From Cryptomeria japonica (taxonomy: Eukaryota; Streptophyta; Pinopsida; Cupressales; Cupressaceae), in NCBI RefSeq assembly GCF_030272615.1, contig NC_081406.1, positions 459,756,072-459,820,071 on the forward strand: a DNA stretch of 64,000 nucleotides, in the 5' to 3' direction. Below, piece after piece: positions 46,240-56,753 of this stretch. The notes beneath the pieces were generated by a model that was not told where the DNA came from, searched no databases, and saw nothing but the letters and a program-made list of their open reading frames with translations. Each line of letters starts with the position of its first letter. Position 1 is the stretch's first letter. The position numbers were made by a program, and so were the translations under genes.

Positions 46240-47984
46240 AAATGGACCTAGTTCATAAGGTCTGACTTTTGGTAAAGTTATGGAATTACTTTGTATCAAT
46301 TTTTTGAGTGTTAATTCAATAGGTTCACCAAGGGGTGTAAATCTTCTTCTGGGTGCGCCTGCCCTTGGTGGTCTTGGATTGCTTGATTGTAGTGCATTGG
46401 TGTTGTTTATCTGAGTTAGATTCTTACTGGCAAGATCAACTGGTCCTTGTAGAGATACTATTGGTTGAGCTCTATTTACAACACATGCATCAACAACTCC
46501 ATCATTTGTGACATTCTTGTTCCTAGACCGAAATTTTGGTCTTTCATTGTTTGTACTTGTGTTTGGCCCATTATCTTTGTGGTGTTTCATTATCCCTTGC
46601 TCTAATATGCCTCTTTCACATTTGATGCCTTTTTCCATGATGTCTTTAAAATTGTTTAGGCTTTGCAATTGTAATGGATACTTAATTGGAGGTACACGAT
46701 TTTCATTGAAAATGTCTACTTTCTCAGCTTCAGGGATATGACTAAGACATCTGTGGTATAAACCTCTCTAGCTTTGCAAGAATGTAGTAAAGGTTTCTCC
46801 TTTCTTTTTCTTTGTTGCACATAAATCTATCAAGGTAACTGGAATATCTATATTGAATGCAAATTTTGATATGAATAACTCAACCAGTTCACCCCACGAA
46901 GCAATCTTAGGTGGGAGGTGTGAAAACCATTCTAATGTTGTTCCTCCAAGACTTTTGGAAAATAGCCTCATTAAGTATGTATCATCATGGTCTACCTCGA
47001 TACATATCATGAAGAATTCACTGACATGATCTCAAGGATCACCTTTCCCTCTATATTTGTCGAAACTTGGAGTTTCAAAATGCATGGGAAAAGGTGGCAT
47101 GTATAACTTTTTGTCAAAAGGATATGGACAAAGGTCCTCCATTGTATAGCTCCTTTTATCATTGACTGTTTGCATACTAGTCATCTGTTTTTGAAGATTC
47201 TCCATTTGTTGAGTCAGGATCTATGTTTGCATCAGTGGTGTACTGACTTGATGAGTATTTCTCACAAAAGGAACAATATTGGAGTAACTTGAGCTTTCCG
47301 AAATGTAGATTGACCATGTAGTTGTGTACCATAATTCCCACTAGGTTGTGTAAATTATGCAAATAGTGTATTGACATTCGACTGAGTTGGTCTTGTTACA
47401 TTCTAGCCACTATAGGTAGATCCACTTGGAATTGAAGGTTGGGTTATACTTGTTGAAGAAGGGTTTTGAGCTATTTTAGCTTGCATTGTTACACTAGGCA
47501 TTGTTTGAGATTTAACATTAGTACTTGCCAATGCAACTGTTGATGGTGTTGAAGTTGTAGTTGCTTGAGTATTTTGAGATACACCCTAGGTTGATGTTGC
47601 AAGTGTTGCTTGAGTCTGTGTAATAGTAGGTACTCAAGGAACAAAATTAATGCAATGTCACACCTAGCGGCAATATAGCTGAAATGTTCACTCCTGAAGG
47701 CAATTTGGCCCCATTTTGGACTAATCGTGTGAGATATTTGTCTGTATCATTATTGATGAGAGCGTTGCAAGATCTTGTTGGGCTGCTTCCAATTCTTTTT
47801 TAGTTAGATGATGTTGTATTTCATCAATGGAGGGCATCATGTTTATGTTTGTTGATAAGTTGGCGGGTCTCCAACCCAGTGTTTGCTGATTTGTGGACAA
47901 GTTCATATTCCATGTTGGGTTAACCAAAGGGTCATTATTAGGTTCCATCTGATGTTTTGCCTTTTGAGAACATGCTAATGGCAT
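46240..47984 (-). pseudogene. Gypsy Gag, broken
   Basis: Pieces: 47,721-47,984 (N-terminal, Gln/Asn-rich), 46,768-47,010 with the retrotransposon Gag core (LFSKSLGGTTLEWFSHLP, SWGELVELFISKFAF), and 46,240-46,668 (linker with RPPRAGAPRRRFTPLGEP and ending VRPYELGPF at the copia-E insertion). Stops separate the pieces. The core pattern is the Retrotrans_gag family of Ty3/gypsy elements. Confidence 0.8.
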
Positions 47985-48136
47985 GAATGTTATTTCAACG
48001 TGTTCTTGACTCTTTAAGACTCTCTAAAATGTGAATGCAAGACTCAACTAAATGTAACCAAGTATGCTTCTAAGTCTTTCTAAAGACTAAAATGCAGACA
48101 ATGCAATCTATGAGTGAGGACTTGCTATCAAGGATT

Positions 48137-48403
48137 TCAGAATTCAAACACAAGATCTTCAACGTATTGCTGAAATGCTTCAAAATCTTCCTCTTCTTTG
48201 ATTTGATTTTCAAGGTCTATGTCAATTTGTATTGACTTTCAAACTTCCTCATCTATGACAGCTTGGACTATGTCGTATTGGTCTTGATCAACTATCAATT
48301 CTTCAGCAAGAATATTTAAACCATCAATTATTTCTAATTGAACATTGTTTGACCCAAGATTGGGTTGCTCAAATGGGAATTTCTCATCTCCTTTTAGACC
48401 CAT
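48137..48403 (-). pseudogene. Short ORF upstream of gypsy gag
   Basis: Minus-strand frame starting MGLKGDEKFPFEQPNLGS, Asp/Glu/Ile-rich (about 88 residues), with one internal TGA near 48,239. A diverged copy of its first half lies at 48,515-48,615 (MGLKVDDKFPFEQPDLG). It reads as coding rather than chance, but I do not recognise a family. It may be leader sequence of the gypsy element. Confidence 0.4.
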
Positions 48404-50302
48404 ATGCTAAAGATTATAATGCAATCTATATGGAAAACCTAGGAATGATTGACACTTTGTTTTAAGGAATCTAACGAGGATTTAGAAACTAAGCACGATC
48501 AACTTTTAGTTTCCAAGCAAGGTTGTCCAAACTATCAATTATTCCTAATTGGTCATTGTTTGGCCCAAGATCGGGTTGCTCAAATGGAAATTTGTCATCT
48601 ACTTTCAGACCCATGTATTGAGGTATGTTTCTTAGACTCTAATGCAATACTTAATTCTATATGAGTGGATGCAACTTGATTGAAGACTACTCTTTTTGTG
48701 ATGTGAGCACTTGTGCAAAAACTTTGTGCAGTATGATGACACTAGAGGACTTATACATTAACTAGATGTCTACGACTTAAGATCACTTGAGAAAGACATG
48801 TTTTTTATCTTTGGATTTTGCAAAAGTTTTGGTTTGATGTTGGTGTTGATGTTGACACTTGACTTTGTTGAGGGACTTGATCTTGTTGATGTTTTGACTA
48901 AACCTGGTTGAGGTTCCACTTTGTTTTTGGTATTTTCTAAAATGTTTGAATTTGGTGAAATGTAGCAAAGGATACAATAGACACATCAAAAAGAATAATA
49001 ACACAAAAATAATACTTGTTTAAAGTACTTTTTAAAATTCTGATGAATGTTGGAGTCTTTTTCAAAACCCCATTTTGTTTTCGTTGTAATTGGTCAATCA
49101 ATAGAACATCAAGCAGACTCTCCTAATGGTCAAATGGTCACAAGTATTACCAAAAACTACATCTTGATACTCCATTGGCTCAAACAACCCTTTCACACCC
49201 TAGGGTGTGCCCATTTTTTTACCTTTTTTAGGAAATTAGACCAAAGAAGATTTCTCCTCCATTGGCCTGTTATCCTAGGAGATATATGGTGAGTGTCTTG
49301 GGGGGAAATTGTTCCCCACCCTTGCACTGTGATAATCCAAGTGTCTAGTTACTGACTTAGTTGGGCTTCTAATTTATAAGGTGTTTAGAAAGAGTTCTGT
49401 TCGAGTGGTCACAATCAGCATTGTTTTACACTCTGTTGAGGGAGGTCTCCCAGTCTGTAGAAGTTACCCTCTACAGATTTTAACGTACCGTATAGGCACT
49501 GAGGGAGGCATAATGTTGTTGTGACAACATGTAACACTCATGGCATATGATTTTTATCACATACGCATTTATTTAGAGTGGTTTGGATTACTTGGCTTTA
49601 GTCATTGCCACTTAGGTCATTCCCTCTCACTTGGCCTTATGGGATACTTGGGAGGAGAGCCTTCTAAAGGTGTTATCCTAATGTAGTAAATGAAATAAAG
49701 CATGAAAAAGGTGGGTATGACTTTTTGATTACCCAAAAAAGGGGAGAGCATATACCTATCATCTTGAAGGCAGGAAGAACAATGATTCCTTTTAAACCTT
49801 CATTGCAATGTTTTCTAAACATTAGAGATGTTACTCCAAAAAGGCATGGGGTTCATTTTAACCGTCATAGCAATGATGAAAATTGTATTTTTCTTTTTAA
49901 CAACACCAAAAGAATTTTTCTACTCTAACCCTGCAGAGAAAATAACGTTAGTAGACATATGGTGGGCTATCCAGCCTACATTTCTCAGTTAAAAATCTAT
50001 ATATTTTCACAAATAGAGAGCAATCTTGATAAAAACCAGAACTAAATAGAGATAGAATGCAAAAAACCTAAACTAGCAATTGCGAATTACTATGATAGAA
50101 ATTGGAAATTGATATCTGAGCAATTGTGTAGCAATATCAGGTTAATTACTCATCAGTTAAATGCAAAAAGAAATTTTTTATTTATTTTTAAATAAACAAC
50201 AACAAAAGATAGAAGATAGAAATTTGATTCTGTGATGATTTTGTCCAAAATCACATGAGCCATCACATTAATGTCGTCATAAAATTTGTATTTGGCAATG
50301 AA
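48404..50302 (-). other. Gypsy leader region, no gene recognised
   Basis: Between gag and the short leader ORF. No domain found on either strand; frames at 48,783-49,292 and 49,725-49,928 look like chance. Contains a duplicated ~200-bp segment (about 48,290-48,470 and 48,515-48,690). Confidence 0.4.
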
Positions 50303-50461
50303 TCAATGGATGCTTCTATGATATTGGGAAATTGCTTCTTTTTCTTCAATTTCCCGAAGCTCTCTATCTTCTTTTAGGAGTGTTTGGTATTCTCTTTGTT
50401 CTATCCTATCTTGTCTTTCCCTCGTTGCACTTGAGATTTCGAAGGTTACCTTTCCTACCAT
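50303..50461 (-). CDS. Small charged ORF in gypsy leader
   Basis: A 52-residue frame beginning MVGKVTFEISSATRERQ, strongly charged (Arg/Glu) and predicted helical throughout. It lies on the gypsy sense strand between the LTR and gag. Its composition is coding-like, and it may be the first exon or N-terminus of the gypsy Gag or an extra ORF. No family recognised. Confidence 0.4.
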   Translation of the reverse strand: MVGKVTFEISSATRERQDRIEQREYQTLLKEDRELREIEEKEAISQYHRSIH

Positions 50462-50989
50462 TGGATTAGACACATTTTATGCAAAAAATAAAAAATTCTC
50501 AGAATTGAAAGATTTTTATGGGTTAAGTGCGCAAGATAAACTAATTAAGAAACAACAAATAAACAATTATTTTTCCCCTTTTTTGAGCAATTGCGGTGGA
50601 TTTTACTGTCAATTGCAATGGATTTTGATGGCAATTGCGGATAAATATTTGCAATTGGAAATGTTTATCTGATCAATTGTGGATTCTGGTTTTCTATGTA
50701 CGCACGTATCTGCAAAACCAGTTAAAACAATAGAGGAAGGTTAGATCTGATTCACGTCAGGTTCACCGATTGTTCTCATGTATGAAATCATCAAATCCAA
50801 GCTAATTAGACTAAAAGGACAAATCACAAAATCCTTAACTAATTAAAATGATTTTAAACACTGTATAATGAAATAAATGATAGAAATAGAAAGATTAAAC
50901 TAAATTAAAACTCCATATTCTCCACTTGTGCCTCCATTGTTCTTCTCCATAATTGTTGGTGTAGGTGGTTCTTAGGTATTGCACTGATT

Positions 50990-51868
50990 TCCTGCATAAG
51001 ATGGACAATAACTTTGAAGACTCTAATTCTAGCTTGAATTGATAAAAAGAGGTTGAATTTATATATTTTCAACACAAAGAAGGTGAGAATTTGAACTCAA
51101 GTGTTGATTGATAGACAACTAAAACTGATTGATCTGTTAACTCATTAGATTGATCTGTTAACATAATTGAATGAGGAGTCAACTCAATTGATTAACTAGT
51201 AGACTGAATAGACTAGCTAGATGACTGAGTTGATGAATCAGATGCCTGAATTGATTGGAGAGATAAGTAGATTAATTGATCATTCAGAAAAGGTTATTGA
51301 GAGTTAAAAAGGGTGATTGATGAGATAGTTGCGTTAACTAATTAGATAACAGATTTGATAAATCAGTTCAGATTTTATCATGTGTTGTAGGGATTTAAAA
51401 TTGAATTTGATTTCATTTTCAATTTGGATTTAAATTTGGACTTTCGGATGCTAAAATGCACATGAAATTAACTGAAATTCAGATTTGGTGAAAAATGAAT
51501 TTGGAAGATATGAAATTAATTGAAATGAAGTGAAATTCGAATTAGTGGAAAATGACATGAAATTAGATGGAATTAATTGGAATTATAATTTGGGGATTGG
51601 AAGAATTAATTAATTAATTAATTGAACTGAAATTATTTAATCATAGGAAATTGAATTAATTAAATCATAACGATTATTTAACTAAGAAATTTTTTGCAAT
51701 TAATTAAATAATTGATACTTAATTAATAATTGAGATAGGGTTAATTGATTAAATGATGAAATGATAAGAATTTGATAATTAAAAATGTTAAATGTTCTAA
51801 TTAAAATAAATATTTAACTTAATCAAATAATTAGTGTAGAATTAATGAGATATTTTTAGGTGTCTACA
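50990..51868 (-). repeat. Gypsy 5' LTR (approximate)
   Basis: On the minus strand begins TGTAGACACC at 51,868, the same termini as the plus-strand LTR at 36,099, but the sequence diverges after about 30 bp, so it is another subfamily. Very AT-rich with many TTAATTAA words. The end near 50,990 is a guess; no primer binding site was recognised. Confidence 0.5.
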
Positions 51869-52474
51869 CTAATATTATTAGATAATTGTATAAATATAAT
51901 TTTTTAAATTAAATAATTAATTTAAAATATTGAAAATAAATTAAAATAAAATATTAAAAAATGAATCTATTATTTCATAATTAAAATTTATTAAATATTA
52001 AAAAAATTATTAACAAATCTTAAGGAAAATTAATTTCTTTTAATAATTTTTTTTTTTTTATATTTTATAAAATAATAGTAAATATAATAGTTTGAAATAA
52101 AATAAAATAAATTTTAATAAATGAAATAGCTTTAAAACTAATATCATTTTAGATTTTCTCAAGACTATTGAAAATACCTATACCAATTTATATAATGTAT
52201 ACAATAATATTATAAAAAATATATAATATTCTAAATGCGATTATTCTCAAGTAAATAAAATAATCTAAACTTGTATATGTATAGCATGTAGAGTTCGAAC
52301 TCGATGCAATGTTGCATTAATTAGACAACGAAAAATAGCTATTAATAGATAACAAAAATGGCAATGAATTTATGAAATTGCCAATAAAATATTTAGTTTT
52401 CCATAAATAACAAAATATTAGCCAATAAAATTAAATAACTTTCAAATGGTAGATAAAAATCGCTAATACACTAT
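51869..52474. other. AT-rich spacer
   Basis: Over 80% A+T by eye, with poly-A/T runs and no open frame or known repeat signature. The 5' boundary of the LINE lies near its end. Confidence 0.4.
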
Positions 52475-52591
52475 AAGGGGCAGAAGAAGCAATAAACAGA
52501 AGAGAGAGGATAGAGCCAAAGAGAAGGGTATTATTGGTGTGCTGGATTACATAAAGAAAACCAAGGGAGGAGGAGTCTCCCTTGGAAATCA

Positions 52592-53347
52592 ATGAAAATA
52601 ACAACATGGAATGTTAGGGGTCTATCGGCCCCTGACAAAAAACGCTTGGTCAAGAGGGCTTTTCAAACAATTTCAGGAGACATCATCATGTTGCAAGAGA
52701 CCAAGCTCAATGAAGAAAAAGATTTCTTTTTCAAATCTTTAAGTAGGATGTGGGATAGTGTCTTTCAAGAGGCAAAAGGCTCCATGGGTGGACTGGCAAC
52801 TCTATGGAATCCATACAAAGTGATAGTAGAATTGATTAATAAGCAAGATAATTGGATGCATTGTAAAGCAAGAACATTGCAGGAAGATTTGGAATTCCCC
52901 CTAATCAATTTTTATGGACCGACAAAGACAGAGGAAAAGAAAAGGGTTTGGAAAGAAATTACAGATCAGATCAGAATGTTCGATCCGGAGAAAACAATTG
53001 TAGCAGGAGATTTTAATGCAATCCTCAACAATGATGAAAAATGTGGAGGTTTAAGAATGAATACCCGAGTGATGGAAGATTTCAGAGATTTTGTAGAAAA
53101 TAATAACCTTTTTGATGTTGTTCCTAAAACTGGAAATTTCACTTGGACCAATAGGAGGGAAAACTTTTGCAGAATTTTTGAGAGATTGGATAGAATATTT
53201 GTTGGTTCATTTTGGATAAGAGGTAGTTTTGATCTGGAATCAAAAATCCAGCCCATAACACTTTCGGACCATTACCTGGTTCAGTTAACTTGCACAATAC
53301 CATTGACGAAGGTGAAAGGAAACTTCAAGTTCTTAAGCATGTCTTAA
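52592..53347 (+). CDS. LINE ORF2 endonuclease domain
   Basis: A 251-residue frame with the APE-type endonuclease motifs in order: MKITTWNVRGL (Asn near the start), MLQETKL (catalytic Glu), INFYGP, VAGDFNAIL (Asp-x-Asn), FTWTN, ERLDRIFV, and LSDHYLV (catalytic Asp-His). It would nick target DNA to prime reverse transcription. The ATG overlaps a TGA that closes an upstream frame (ATGA). The TAA at 53,345 ends the frame; the linker continues in another frame from 53,290, so an indel separates them. Confidence 0.88.
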   Translation: MKITTWNVRGLSAPDKKRLVKRAFQTISGDIIMLQETKLNEEKDFFFKSLSRMWDSVFQEAKGSMGGLATLWNPYKVIVELINKQDNWMHCKARTLQEDLEFPLINFYGPTKTEEKKRVWKEITDQIRMFDPEKTIVAGDFNAILNNDEKCGGLRMNTRVMEDFRDFVENNNLFDVVPKTGNFTWTNRRENFCRIFERLDRIFVGSFWIRGSFDLESKIQPITLSDHYLVQLTCTIPLTKVKGNFKFLSMS

Positions 53348-53634
53348 GCATGTGGTGGAGAGATTCAAACTTTGAAGAAAACATGGAAAAATGGTGGAAA
53401 GAATGTAAAGATATTAAAGGCACTCCTAGTTTTTGTTTTGTTCAAAAGTTAAAATATCTCAAAAACAAGATCAAAATATGGAACGTGGCTTCCTTCAAGA
53501 ACATCTTTGCTGAAAAAATCAGAGTGGAAGAGGAACTAAATAGGATTAATAATCTTGTGATAGAGAAGGGGATGATGAATGAAGAATTCCATGAAGAGAA
53601 TTCCCTTAAGCGGAACTGGCAAAAATATTCCTGA
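53290..53634 (+). pseudogene. LINE ORF2 linker before RT, frameshifted
   Basis: A 114-residue frame overlapping the endonuclease end: MWWRDSNFEENMEKWWKEC, then FVQKLKYLKNKIKIWNVASF and an EELNRINNLV helix. This Trp/Lys-rich, helical segment is typical of plant L1 ORF2 between endonuclease and RT. It stops at 53,632 before any RT motif. Confidence 0.75.
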
Positions 53635-53673
53635 GAGAAGAAATGTATTGGAGGGACAGATCTAGGGAATTAT

Positions 53674-53753
53674 GTCTTAACAACAAAGAAACAAAGAAGA
53701 AGAAAGAGTCGTTGTCTTAACAACAAAAAAACAAAGAAGAAGAAAGAGTCGCT
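53674..53753. repeat. 40-bp tandem duplication
   Basis: 'gtcttaacaacaaa' begins at 53,674 and again at 53,714, each followed by 'aaacaaagaagaagaaagag'. It sits at the end of LINE similarity. Confidence 0.85.
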
Positions 53754-53796
53754 ATCTACAGATCACTATCTATAGCTGCTTTGTTTTGTATGAGCT

Positions 53797-53931
53797 ATGG
53801 ATGGAAAAGCATCAACCTCCCCTTCGTCCGCAAAACGCAGTGGAGAGTCAAAGAAACAGAAAGAAGAATTCGCAAAAGAGAGCCCTACACAGGAGGCAGA
53901 ATCTCCACCACAGCTTGCAGATGTATCATGA
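53797..53931 (+). CDS. Small Ser/Pro/Lys-rich ORF, unknown
   Basis: A 44-residue frame, MDGKASTSPSSAKRSGESK onward, with alternating basic and acidic residues and no stop until TGA at 53,929. Surrounding sequence (53,780-54,050) is richer in G+C than its neighbours and ends with a splice-donor-like GTAAGT at 54,049. Composition is coding-like, so this may be an exon fragment of a host gene or retrocopy. No family recognised; overlapping frames at 53,781 and 53,786 look like shadows. Confidence 0.3.
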   Translation: MDGKASTSPSSAKRSGESKKQKEEFAKESPTQEAESPPQLADVS

Positions 53932-54322
53932 CACGCATAAGCATGAGCATAGTCCCAAGCTCAAGAAAAGGTGCCTTGTATCGGCATCCTGCCTCGCCGA
54001 AATGTTGTAGCCCACACCTAATCTATGTAATGCAGCTTATTTAAGTGTAAGTCAATCTCTTACAATGCATCTCTATTTTTATCGCGGCTAGAAAATCCAA
54101 CAAGTGATGTGCAGAGAAATAATTGGTTGTGTTCCTGAGATGGTGTTTCACTCCTTGTGTGCAATGTTTTAGTTTGCCCTGGTTTGCCACCATATTTCTC
54201 CTCATATTTTTATTGTATGCAAAAATGCATGCGGTTTAGAATGAAAAAACTTTCTTTTGCGAGAGGATGTTTCCTTGTGTCATAAGATTTTTTCTATTTG
54301 TATGGGTTCATGATTTATCATT

Positions 54323-54545
54323 CTTATGTATTTTCAACTCAGATTTAGATGATGTTTTAGTGTATGCGAAAACCCCTTCTGTTTTTCTTTTTCCCCTCTT
54401 TCAAGAGGAGGTATAATTCTGGCTGTAACCAATCTTATGTATTTGCAACTCAGATTTAGATGATGTTTTAGTGTATGCAAAAACCCCTTCTATTTTGTTT
54501 TCCCCCTCTTTCAAGAGGATTTATAATTCTGGCTCTATCCAATTT
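54323..54545. repeat. 111-bp tandem duplication
   Basis: 'cttatgtattt.caactcag' starts at 54,323 and at 54,434, continuing through 'gatgttttagtgtatgc', a pyrimidine tract and 'tataattctggct'. Two copies, about 90% alike by eye. Confidence 0.85.
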
Positions 54546-55182
54546 TCAATTCACTTGGGTTTATCACCGGGGACCTAAACCCACAAGAATTGAACACTTT
54601 CCTTTTGGTGATTGCTCCAACTTTTACACTATAGTTCCATTGACGGTTTCAATTTTTGCAATGGCTTAGGTTTTGTTATGGAATATAACTCAGGTCTTAT
54701 TTATAAATTTGGAGCGGGTAGAGTTGTACAGTTCAAAGCAACATAAGGTAAATGGAAAAAACAAATCATCTAGTGAAATGCTTGCATGAGTGTACTCTCA
54801 TACATCAAAATGATGTCTTGTTTGGTGGTGATCTTAAAAAACTGATATCTTTTTTGGTGGTGATCTAGTATAGGAGTTGTCCTCCTAATTTTCTTTTTAG
54901 ATGTTTATGAAGTTATCTGATTGTCCATGAACTTGAAGTTAGGAAGATATAAAACATTTTTTCAGCTTTACATAGGGTAGAATAATCCCCTGCTCCAGGG
55001 GCATTTGTTGTTATATTCTTAAGTCTTAACAGATTCAGTTGATATCATAGTTAATGAACACTTATTGTAAAGACATGTCAATAACAATGCAGTGTTTGTA
55101 GCCAAATGAAGAAATACATCATTTAAATGTAAACCAAATTCTTTGTTAATGGTGGACATTATTATAATTTCTTGGATTATAT
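54546..55182. other. Intergenic, no feature recognised
   Basis: No coding frame or repeat signature seen; 54,820-54,870 has a short 'ttttttggtggtgatct' duplication. Confidence 0.4.
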
Positions 55183-56753
55183 TTCATGCGTGTGTGCACT
55201 TCATGTCTTATGGTACTTATGTATACTTGCTTCATGCCTTAAGTGAATTCATGTGTATACTTCATGCGTACACTTCATGCTTTAAATGTATTTGTGCCTT
55301 ATGTGTATATTCTATGTTTTGCATGGATGCTTCTTGCCTTATGTAATTCATTTGTATACTTTGTACTTTACACCTCACGTGTATTCGTGTGTATGACTCA
55401 TGCCTTATGTATTCATCTATATGCTTCATACTTGATGTATTGGATTCATTCATAAAGTGTTTCTGTATACCTTTCTCATGTATGCTTCCCCCTCTATGTG
55501 TATTGCCACCCATGTGTTCATCCATGGATGTTCTTTGTATCTTATGCAATTGTTTCATGTACTTTCAACATGAATTCTTTTTGTTTTGAATGAATGCCCC
55601 TTATCTTACATGTTTCAACGTGATTGAATATGCTTAGTTATTCCATGAGTATGCTTTATGAGTACTTATAAATGGGGTGATTGTTTTAAATCACCTAGGC
55701 CCTTCTTTTTGCAAACATGGGTTTCATACTCCTAATAACATGGGAAGGACAACATAGGGATTACTGAAACATGACGATACTATGAAAATCTATAGGATGG
55801 AAGAATGTGTAAGAGTAATATAGGAAGGAAGAATGTTTAAGAGTACAATTGCTCAAACCATGAGGTGATAATATAAGAACTTGATGAGTATAGAGATTTT
55901 GCCCATAAATAATCATAAGAGGAGAAAGGAAACATGTTGAGAATGCAGTCAGACAAAGATAATATTAGCCATGTTCAATTTATTCATGATATATTTAATA
56001 CCAATCTACCACCTAAGTTTACCAATACGTCAATATCCAATCATAACAATCTATATGGTTACAGACTGTATGACATGAAGGAGTGATACCGGACTTAATT
56101 AATTGAGATCTTATTCATTACCCACCTCTATTTTGTAACTATGATGTTAGTGACATTCACGCTGCCCACTGAAATTTCTCATTGACTAAATATTTTCCAA
56201 TATTAATACATACTCTTTATGGATGTTAAGATTAAGCCAAGTTATTATTATTAACTTTTCATGTTGTCATCTAGATCAAACATCTTGCACATTCTCTAAT
56301 TAATACAACCTCTACATTTTGGAAAATTTATCCCTCTAATTGGGGATTTAGACATATTCATCCAACAAATTATAAATCAATAAATTTAGACATATCTCAT
56401 ATGTGTATTTCTCTCATGAACAGTATGTAATGATAGAGTAAAATCATCATTTGTGGTTTCCTTACAATAACTCCTGCAATTAGAAGTGATGCTCAAAAAT
56501 AGTATTTATCATTTCACAAACTGCTTATCACAAATTGTTATGTTCAAAATTTGTACCAAGCGTGACTGAACATAATCATCTTCCACGATATCAAACCCCT
56601 TTACAAATGTTATAGCAATTTATCATCTCTTGAGAAATGGTGTTAGGCTACAACTACCATACAAAACAACAATATTCAGTGAACAAATTTCTAAGGGCCC
56701 CATTCTATAAGGCATAGGCAGCATGATAATCTCACAATTAAGGTCTTTTTTCA
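55183..56753 (+). repeat. Direct repeat, left copy
   Basis: Matches 59,930-61,516 with only scattered differences. Its first ~450 bp consist of loosely repeated 'cttcatgc.tta.gtgtat' words; later parts are ordinary AT-rich sequence. The homology starts abruptly at 'tttcatgc' (55,183). Frames here (55,143-55,589) are by-products of the words. Confidence 0.9.

Larger units (their letters stand above)
37201..51868 (-). mobile_element. Minus-strand Ty3/gypsy (Tat/Ogre-like) remnant split by copia-E
   Basis: On the minus strand: an LTR starting at 51,868 (TGTAGACACC), a long leader with a short ORF, gag (47,984-46,240), then after the copia-E insertion the Gag zinc knuckle, aspartic protease and a G-patch-like segment (38,978-37,215). 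RT, RNase H and integrase are absent, so the 3' half is deleted. Gag reading continues across the copia-E insertion site once one AAATG copy is ignored, which shows copia-E inserted into an existing gag. Confidence 0.72.
52475..53690 (+). mobile_element. LINE fragment (L1-like), 3' truncated
   Basis: Holds the end of an ORF1-like frame, the endonuclease domain of ORF2 and part of the linker before reverse transcriptase. RT and the 3' tail are absent. Sequence similarity ends near 53,690, at a 40-bp tandem duplication. LINEs are usually 5'-truncated, so loss of the 3' side points to later deletion or rearrangement. Confidence 0.8.

Noticed and set aside
55143-55589. Cys/Met/Tyr-rich open frames resembling secreted peptides
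   Set aside because: They are translations of repeated 'cttcatgc' / 'ttatgtgtat' words in the non-autonomous element and occur again at 59,856-60,359.
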